A stretch of 10,489 nt of DNA from CALXSC01 sp035470525 (GTDB lineage Bacteria > Pseudomonadota > Alphaproteobacteria > Rickettsiales > UBA1997), in contig DATIQT010000047.1 of NCBI GenBank assembly GCA_035470525.1, positions 1-10,489 of the forward strand. Direction: 5' to 3'. The first letter of the stretch is position 1. Each line of letters starts with the position of its first letter. The notes under the pieces were generated by a model. The model searched no databases and was not told the DNA's origin. It saw nothing but the letters and a program-made list of their open reading frames with translations. Position numbers and translations under genes: made by a program. Below, piece by piece: positions 5,993 through 10,489 of this stretch.

Positions 5993-6700
5993 TCAATTAA
6001 TAAACTTATCAGGATTAAAAAAAACTTTATCATACTCTATAACAAAAACTCCTTGCTGACATGCTTTCCAAAGAACAACATCTATATATCCAGTTTTCTC
6101 ATTGATTTGCATCTCTAAATCGGAAAACATTTTATCACACATTTCTTTTATTTTTGGATTTAATTTACTGTTGCTTACTTTTTCTGCATATTCTAAATTA
6201 CCATATAAAGCCACACCTAATCTTTGAATCCATATATCATATTTAACAAAATTAATACCTAAATTCCTTGCTATATGATATTTTGTGATATTACCTATAT
6301 GAGGCAATTTTGACAAAAATTCTAACTTTTCATCAGGTGTTGATAAATTATAAAATTCTTTATGTAATTTAGTTCTTTCATTCCAAACTTTTATAATTGC
6401 ATTTACTTTATTTACATTCCCATAAATTTTAATTAATTCATCAAATTTTGGATTTTGATTAACATCAACATAATCAATGACCTTTTGACACATTTTTTTA
6501 GCAGTAGTCTGTTTAAAACCAGCTACGCAAATAACATAAAATACCTCTCTCGCAAATTCATCAGGAGTAAAAATCTTAGGATTATACAACCTATCGTGTA
6601 TTTCACCAAAAGTTGAATTATCACTATCATTACCAGAATTTATCAATAAGTGTTGAATGTAATAAAATAAACTTGGTGTTATTTCAGTTATTTGCTTCAT
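5993..6700 (-). CDS. HhH-GPD superfamily DNA glycosylase-like protein
   Basis: A 235-residue protein, mostly alpha-helical in appearance. The helix-hairpin-helix is LPHIGNITKYHIARNLG (132-148; EndoIII has LPGVGRKTA), followed by FVKYDIWIQRLG (151-162), where Asp155 matches the catalytic aspartate of the family and Arg160 the residue usually five after it. GYIDVVLWKACQQGVF (204-219) also fits the helix near the domain end. Residue 138, which is the Schiff-base lysine in bifunctional EndoIII-type enzymes, is Ile, and there is no C-terminal four-cysteine Fe-S motif. If active, it would be a monofunctional base excision glycosylase acting on DNA; the target base cannot be told. Its start overlaps the end of the small lipoprotein gene by 17 bases, and it leads into the antiporter genes. 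Confidence 0.72.
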   Translation of the reverse strand: MKQITEITPSLFYYIQHLLINSGNDSDNSTFGEIHDRLYNPKIFTPDEFAREVFYVICVAGFKQTTAKKMCQKVIDYVDVNQNPKFDELIKIYGNVNKVNAIIKVWNERTKLHKEFYNLSTPDEKLEFLSKLPHIGNITKYHIARNLGINFVKYDIWIQRLGVALYGNLEYAEKVSNSKLNPKIKEMCDKMFSDLEMQINEKTGYIDVVLWKACQQGVFVIEYDKVFFNPDKFIN

Positions 6701-6812
6701 TTAAAATACTTAATTCATTATTAGCAATCGGTGGTATAGCTAATTTATTTCTTTCTCTAAAACTATAACAGCTAGATAAGATTAATAACAAAATAATAAA
6801 AAATTTTCGCAT
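6684..6812 (-). CDS. Small putative lipoprotein (42 residues)
   Basis: A short gene read on the minus strand, ATG at 6812-6810 to TGA at 6686-6684. It starts MRKFFIILLLILSSCYSF: two positive residues, a hydrophobic stretch and a lipobox L12-S-S-C15. Signal peptidase II would cut before Cys15 and leave a 28-residue lipid-anchored peptide containing RNKLAIPPIANNEL. The residue after Cys is Tyr, not Asp, which would favour the outer membrane by the E. coli rule. It overlaps the glycosylase start by 17 bases and is the first gene of the minus-strand array. Tiny lipoproteins of this kind are common in alphaproteobacteria; no specific family is recognised. Confidence 0.62.
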   Translation of the reverse strand: MRKFFIILLLILSSCYSFRERNKLAIPPIANNELSILNEANN

Positions 6813-6819
6813 ATAAAAA

Positions 6820-6849
6820 ACTATAATTTCTGTTATAAAAATAACTCAA
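6820..6849 (-). promoter_or_regulatory. Possible promoter for the minus-strand operon
   Basis: On the minus strand TTGAGT (6849-6844) and TATAGT (6825-6820) are separated by 18 bases. Transcription would begin almost at the lipoprotein ATG (6812), giving a leaderless or nearly leaderless message. Chance matches are likely in this AT-rich stretch, so this is tentative. Confidence 0.35.
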
Positions 6850-6887
6850 ATTAATAATTTTTCAAGATAAAAAAATACTCACATCAA

Positions 6888-6915
6888 TTGACTTTTATTA
6901 TTTATATAGTATAAT
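6888..6915 (+). promoter_or_regulatory. Sigma70-type promoter for the glycosyltransferase gene
   Basis: TTGACT (6888-6893) and a perfect TATAAT (6910-6915) are separated by 16 bases. The predicted start of transcription is near 6922, about 20 bases before the ATG at 6941. It is the best promoter match seen in the window and points away from the minus-strand operon. Confidence 0.65.
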
Positions 6916-6940
6916 TTTCTTATATTAAAATTTTAGATAT

Positions 6941-8107
6941 ATGGAGAAAAAACAAACTATTTTACAAATAATCCCAAGCCTTACTTCTGGAGGTATAGAA
7001 AGGGGTGTTGTTGAGATAAACAATTACTTAGTAAAACATAATTTTAATTCTATAGTTTTATCTGTTGGTGGTAAAATGGTATATCAAATAGAACAATCAG
7101 GAGGGAGGCATATAACTCTAAATGTTGATACAAAAAATCCATTTAAAATATGGAAAAATATAAAAAAAATAAAAGAAATTATAAAAGAAAATAAAATTGA
7201 TTTAGTGCATGTAAGATCAAGAGCTCCAGCTTGGTCTGCTTATTTTGCATGTAAACAAGTAAAATGTCCTTTAGTATCAACAATTCATGGAAATTATTCT
7301 ATAGGTTATTTTCCAATATCTTGGTTTAAAAGATTTTATAATTCTTCAATGGTAATGGCTAATAAAATAATTTGTGTGTCTAATTTCATTGAAGAATATG
7401 CTTATAATAATTATAAGATTTTTAGAAAAAAATACAATAATGGTGATGTAAAAATCATACATAGGGGAGTTGATACTGAAGTTTTTAATCCACAAAATAT
7501 CACACAGCAAAGAATGGTAAGTATAATAAACAAACTTCAAGTACCAAATGATAAATCTATAATATTGTTACCGGGAAGATTAACTGAATGGAAAGGACAA
7601 ATGTATTTTTTGGATATATTAAAAAAGCTAAAAAATCAAAATTATATTTGTTTAATAGTTGGAGATAGTAAAGGTCATGAAAAATATTTGCAAAAGTTAA
7701 AAAAGAAAATTAGAAAAAATAATTTAAATGAATTTATAAAAATAGAAAACAATATTGCTGATATGCCTTCTTTATATTTATTATCAGACGTTATAGTTTC
7801 CAGTAGTATAAGAGGAGAGGCTTTTGGTAGAATTGTTCCTGAAGCACAAGCTATGAAAAGAATGGTTGTTGCAACAGCAATCGGTGGTTCACTAGAAACA
7901 ATTATAGATGGAAAAACTGGTTGGTTAATAAATCCTAAGGATACAGATAAATTTGCAGAAATAATTGATATGATTTTAAATATGTCTAGTGAAGAGAAAA
8001 GTAAAAAGGGAGAAATAGCGAGAAAGCATATAATTGATAATTACACAACAGAAATGATGTGTTCAAAAACAATAGATTTATATAAAGGAATGTTAAATAA
8101 TAAATAA
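6941..8107 (+). CDS. Glycosyltransferase family 4 (GT-B fold)
   Basis: A 388-residue enzyme of normal length for GT4. The N-terminal acceptor domain starts ILQIIPSLTSGGIERGVVEI (7-26), with the glycine-rich loop of GT-B enzymes, and holds DLVHVRSRAPAWSAY (87-101), a sequence seen in alphaproteobacterial GT4 proteins. The C-terminal nucleotide-sugar domain has LLPGRLTEWKGQ (209-220), with Arg213 and Lys218 placed to bind the donor phosphates, and the E-x7-E motif at Glu293...Glu301 (EAFGRIVPE). GGSLETI and DGKTGWL (315-329) complete the family pattern. No membrane anchor is seen, so it should act at the cytoplasmic face of the membrane in envelope glycan or lipopolysaccharide-type synthesis; donor and acceptor cannot be named. 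It is driven by the strong promoter upstream, and RNase D follows after four bases. Confidence 0.88.
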   Translation: MEKKQTILQIIPSLTSGGIERGVVEINNYLVKHNFNSIVLSVGGKMVYQIEQSGGRHITLNVDTKNPFKIWKNIKKIKEIIKENKIDLVHVRSRAPAWSAYFACKQVKCPLVSTIHGNYSIGYFPISWFKRFYNSSMVMANKIICVSNFIEEYAYNNYKIFRKKYNNGDVKIIHRGVDTEVFNPQNITQQRMVSIINKLQVPNDKSIILLPGRLTEWKGQMYFLDILKKLKNQNYICLIVGDSKGHEKYLQKLKKKIRKNNLNEFIKIENNIADMPSLYLLSDVIVSSSIRGEAFGRIVPEAQAMKRMVVATAIGGSLETIIDGKTGWLINPKDTDKFAEIIDMILNMSSEEKSKKGEIARKHIIDNYTTEMMCSKTIDLYKGMLNNK

Positions 8108-8111
8108 AAAT

Positions 8112-8753
8112 ATGACAAAAAACGAAGAAATAAAAGTTAAATTTAATTTCTACGAAGGCGATTTACCAGATAATTTAGATTTAGGTTCAGAAGTATCTAT
8201 TGATACTGAAGCTATGGGGTTAAATAATAATCGTGATAGATTATGTTTAGTTCAAGTTGTTGGAAAAGATGGGATGGGACATTTAATTAGATTTCAACCT
8301 AATCAATATAAAAATGCAAAAAATTTAAAGAAATTGTTAACTGATAGTAAAATTCTCAAAATTATGCATTTTGCAAGATTTGATATGGCAATTCTACAAA
8401 AATATTTAGGAGTTAGAGTTAAAAATGTATATTGTACAAAAATAGCTTCAAAAATAGCAAGGACATATACAGATGCTCATGGTTTGAAAGCATTAGTAAA
8501 AGAATTATTAGGGGTTAATTTAAATAAACAAGAACAAACATCTTACTGGGGTGCAGAAGAAATAAGCAAAGAGCAAATGGAATATGCTGTTGGTGATGTA
8601 TTATTTTTACATGAAATAAAAGACAAACTTGAAAAACAATTAGAAAGAGAAGGTAGAACAAAACTCGCACATAGTTGTTTTAAATTTTTAAATACAAGAG
8701 TTGATTTAGATTTGGCTGGTTGGTTGGAAAATGATATTTTTAGTCACGAATAG
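8112..8753 (+). CDS. rnd: Ribonuclease D, short exonuclease-only form
   Basis: A 213-residue 3'-5' exoribonuclease of the DEDDy class. The four metal-binding acids are in place: Asp31 and Glu33 in SIDTEAMGL (ExoI), Asp91 in MHFARFD (ExoII) and Asp162 in the Y158-AVGD motif (ExoIII). RLCLVQVV (43-50) and DAHGLKALVKELLGV (121-135) are also characteristic. RNase D trims the 3' ends of tRNA precursors and other small RNAs in the cytoplasm. The protein ends soon after the exonuclease fold and lacks the HRDC domains of the roughly 375-residue E. coli enzyme, as is usual for the alphaproteobacterial short form. It lies four bases after the glycosyltransferase and is probably co-transcribed with it; no Shine-Dalgarno sequence is apparent. 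Confidence 0.9.
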   Translation: MTKNEEIKVKFNFYEGDLPDNLDLGSEVSIDTEAMGLNNNRDRLCLVQVVGKDGMGHLIRFQPNQYKNAKNLKKLLTDSKILKIMHFARFDMAILQKYLGVRVKNVYCTKIASKIARTYTDAHGLKALVKELLGVNLNKQEQTSYWGAEEISKEQMEYAVGDVLFLHEIKDKLEKQLEREGRTKLAHSCFKFLNTRVDLDLAGWLENDIFSHE

Positions 8754-8764
8754 TAAATTTAATA

Positions 8765-8792
8765 TTGATTTAATTTAAACTATAATTATATA
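8765..8792 (+). promoter_or_regulatory. Possible promoter for iscS
   Basis: In the 66-base gap before iscS, TTGATT (8765-8770) and TATATA (8787-8792) are 16 bases apart, with the ATG at 8820. The gap is almost pure A/T, so the match is weak evidence. No IscR- or RirA-type operator is recognised. Confidence 0.3.
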
Positions 8793-8819
8793 TTAAATAG
8801 TTATAATTAAATAATTATT

Positions 8820-10013
8820 ATGAAAAGAAAATTACCTATATATCTTGATTTTCAAGCAACAACACCTATGGATAAAAGAGTGTTTGATGCTATGTATCCA
8901 TATTTTATGCAAGATTTTGGTAATTGTCATTCTAATAGTCATACTTTTGGTTGGAAAGCTTTAGAAGGTGTTAACAAAGCAAGAAAACAAGTAGCTGATT
9001 TAATAAATGCGAAATCTGAGGAAATTATATTTACATCAGGAGCAACAGAATCAAATAATTTAGCAATAAAAGGTGTAGCGAGAGCTAATAAAACTGATAA
9101 AAAAAACCACATAATATCAGTAAAGACAGAACATAAGTGCGTTTTAGAAACTGTGAAAAGCTTGAAAAAAGAAGGTTTTGATATTACTTTTTTAAATGTA
9201 CAACATGATGGTTTAATTTCTCTTGAAGAACTTGAAAAAGCTATCACAGATAAAACAATCCTAGTTTCTATAATGGGTGTAAATAATGAAATTGGTGTAA
9301 TTCAACCACTTAAGGAAATTGGTGAAATTTGTAAAAAACATGGCGTTATTTTTCATACAGATTGTGCACAAGCTTTTGGGAAAATTCCTTTAAATGTTGA
9401 AGAAATGAATATTGATTTGATGAGTATTTCTGGACACAAAATTTATGGTCCTAAAGGTGTAGGAGCATTATATATTAGAAATGGTATAAAAATTGAACCA
9501 TTATTTAGTGGTGGCGGACAAGAAAGAAAATTAAGATCCGGTACTTTACCTGTGCCTTTAGTTGTTGGTTTAGGTGCAGCAGCTAAATTTGCAAAAAAAG
9601 ATATGGAAAAGGACGCTAAGCATGTTAAAAGATTATTTGATATACTTTATAAAGCTTTATCAAAAATGGAAAAAGTTTATTTGAATGGTAGTAAAGAACA
9701 TAGATGGTATGGAAATGCAAATTATAGTTTTGCTGGTATTGAAGGAGAATCTATAATGATAAGATGTAAAGAGGTTGCTGTATCTTCTGGTTCAGCATGC
9801 ACATCAGATAATCTCAAACCATCTTATGTAATAGAAGCTTTATGTGGAGATCCAGAACTCGCTCATTCTTCAATTAGAATTGGATTTGGTAGAACAACAA
9901 CTGAAGAGGAAGTCTTATATTTTATAGATAGATTAAAACAAGAAGTTAAGTATTTAAGAAGTATGAGTCCTTTGTGGGAACAAATTAAAGAAAGAGAAAA
10001 AAATAGTAATTGA
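8820..10013 (+). CDS. iscS: Cysteine desulfurase IscS
   Basis: A 397-residue PLP enzyme that takes sulfur from cysteine, giving alanine and an enzyme persulfide, for Fe-S cluster assembly on IscU and for tRNA thiolation. The start PIYLDFQATTPMD (6-18) is typical. The PLP site shows GATESNN (74-80), His105, Asp181, Gln184 and the Schiff-base Lys207 in SISGHKIYGPKG. The active Cys327 sits in SSGSACTSDNLKPSYV, the long mobile loop of the IscS (group I) type, and the C-terminal SPLWE (383-387) matches the IscS end that binds IscU. Length and motifs are close to the Rickettsia protein. The gene normally following it, iscU, is not present; a small membrane-protein gene comes next after 51 bases. 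Confidence is high. Confidence 0.96.
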   Translation: MKRKLPIYLDFQATTPMDKRVFDAMYPYFMQDFGNCHSNSHTFGWKALEGVNKARKQVADLINAKSEEIIFTSGATESNNLAIKGVARANKTDKKNHIISVKTEHKCVLETVKSLKKEGFDITFLNVQHDGLISLEELEKAITDKTILVSIMGVNNEIGVIQPLKEIGEICKKHGVIFHTDCAQAFGKIPLNVEEMNIDLMSISGHKIYGPKGVGALYIRNGIKIEPLFSGGGQERKLRSGTLPVPLVVGLGAAAKFAKKDMEKDAKHVKRLFDILYKALSKMEKVYLNGSKEHRWYGNANYSFAGIEGESIMIRCKEVAVSSGSACTSDNLKPSYVIEALCGDPELAHSSIRIGFGRTTTEEEVLYFIDRLKQEVKYLRSMSPLWEQIKEREKNSN

Positions 10014-10027
10014 TTTTAAAATGTAAA

Positions 10028-10068
10028 CCTATAGTTTTAAATTAAATTTAATAAATTAAAATCTATGG
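10028..10068 (+). promoter_or_regulatory. Imperfect hairpin covering the start of the 90-residue gene
   Basis: CCTATAGTTTTAA (10028-10040) is nearly complementary to TTAAAATCTATGG (10056-10068) around a 15-base loop; the pairing needs one bulged base on each side. The 3' arm contains the ATG at 10065-10067. The structure could limit translation, or be a weak mark between genes; it has no T tail and so is not a classical terminator. Confidence 0.3.
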
Positions 10069-10337
10069 TTGAAAAAAATTCAATAAAGAATGATTATAAA
10101 TTTTGGATAACAGTTATACTATTAGTATTTATTTGTGGCCTACAAATTATTAATCTTCACAAATTAAATAGAATTTCTCATAAAGAAAGATGGGCTAATA
10201 GAGTTGATAGATTAATATATAATAAATTTCCAATTAGGCAACCAATAAAAACTAAAAAAATGTCTAATATAAAAGAAAAATCTAAAAATATTCAAAAAAA
10301 TAATAATATTCAGAAAAGTAATACGGCTATACAATAA
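10065..10337 (+). CDS. Small single-pass membrane protein of unknown function
   Basis: A 90-residue protein not recognised as any family. It has a short polar N-terminus, one membrane helix at about residues 13-31 (FWITVILLVFICGLQIINL), and a very basic, Lys/Asn/Gln-rich C-terminal half with no hydrophobic segments. Positive residues after the helix suggest that the C-terminal part lies in the cytoplasm. A stretch RWANRVDRLIYNKF (42-55) looks amphipathic; the last 25 residues are low-complexity. It follows iscS after 51 bases on the same strand and may share its transcript, which is the only hint of context. Its composition matches its neighbours, so there is no sign of recent transfer. Confidence 0.6.
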   Translation: MVEKNSIKNDYKFWITVILLVFICGLQIINLHKLNRISHKERWANRVDRLIYNKFPIRQPIKTKKMSNIKEKSKNIQKNNNIQKSNTAIQ

Positions 10338-10489
10338 AAAGATTAAATAATAGACCTCCTGCAAATAAAATTTGAACAATTTCAATACTTATAGTCAAAC
10401 AACTTTCACTTAACCACCAACTAAACCTAGCTTTTGCCTTAATCACCCTTCGTCGCTCTAAAATTTTATTGTCTCACCGTATTAAGTTA
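10338..10489. other. Unassigned right-edge segment, less AT-rich than the rest
   Basis: No gene is identified here. The part from about 10410 to 10460 is clearly richer in C (on the + strand) than the surrounding DNA. On the minus strand one frame is open from a TGA at 10476-10474 to a TAG at 10329-10327, with only GTG (10446-10444) as a possible start and a hydrophobic C-terminal half; it would overlap the preceding gene tail to tail by 11 bases. It could be the end of a broken gene or part of a structured RNA, but no known RNA motif is recognised. Confidence 0.35.

Noticed and set aside
5815..6000. A 61-residue + strand frame across the start of the MbhD/E-like gene
   Set aside because: It is antisense to a gene with better support, has no start signal and no family resemblance.
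7346..7540. A 64-residue minus-strand frame inside the glycosyltransferase gene
   Set aside because: The + strand protein has GT4 motifs throughout this part; the reverse frame is a shadow.
8939..9247. A 102-residue minus-strand frame inside iscS
   Set aside because: IscS is strongly conserved here, including residues around the PLP site; the reverse frame has no support.
10327..10473. A minus-strand gene ending at the tail of the 90-residue gene
   Set aside because: The open stretch is under 50 codons, begins after a TGA, has only a GTG start and resembles no family that I know; it is kept only as an unassigned segment.
10338..10489. A tmRNA piece, RNase P RNA, SRP RNA or tRNA at the right edge
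   Set aside because: No T-loop, CCA end, P4 consensus, SRP tetraloop region or tag reading frame could be found on either strand; only the composition was suggestive.
1..10489. A recoded genome in which TGA means Trp
   Set aside because: TGA serves as a natural stop at the ATGA overlaps (1444 and 3312), and TGG is used for conserved Trp residues in the GT4, IscS and Nudix proteins, so the standard bacterial code fits.

Overview
The window is very AT-rich, with lysine- and asparagine-rich proteins, few recognisable Shine-Dalgarno sites and tight or overlapping gene spacing. The IscS protein, the short exonuclease-only RNase D and the GT4 glycosyltransferase all read like alphaproteobacterial proteins. 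IscS in particular resembles the Rickettsia type. An obligate host-associated member of the Rickettsiales or a relative is the best guess; this is inference from protein character, not from a marker gene.

Layout, left to right. (1) Positions 1-270 hold the 3' end of an IS1-family transposase on the + strand, cut by the window edge. It is followed by a strange G-rich, C-poor segment (about 287-388). (2) Positions 449-6812 are a dense minus-strand array, probably one transcript starting near 6815. In transcription order it encodes a 42-residue lipoprotein, a helix-hairpin-helix DNA glycosylase-like protein, five membrane proteins of an Mrp/Mnh/Mbh-type cation antiporter module, a glycine-cleavage H-protein-like protein without its lipoyl lysine, and a fusion of a GNAT acetyltransferase with an RppH-type Nudix hydrolase. 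Most junctions overlap or are under 51 bases, and a hairpin at 392-424 may end the transcript. (3) A divergent intergenic region (6813-6940) carries a strong sigma70-type promoter for the + strand. (4) Positions 6941-10337 are a + strand series: GT4 glycosyltransferase, RNase D, cysteine desulfurase IscS and a small single-pass membrane protein. (5) The last 150 bases are less AT-rich than the rest and are not explained.

How the genes fit together. The five membrane genes follow the order MbhD/MbhE-like, MrpB, MrpC, MrpD, then a second NuoL/M/N-like subunit. This matches the C-terminal half of MrpA followed by MrpB-C-D, so they most likely form one inner-membrane complex for monovalent cation/proton exchange. 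The second large subunit has lost the charged residues normally needed for proton conduction. The H-protein-like and GNAT-RppH genes share an ATGA overlap and so are probably co-translated, but no function linking them is known to me. The + strand genes are housekeeping: envelope glycan synthesis, RNA 3' trimming and Fe-S cluster sulfur supply. The points most worth a second look are the lysine-less H-protein, the acetyltransferase-RppH fusion and the degenerate antiporter subunit, all in the same transcript.
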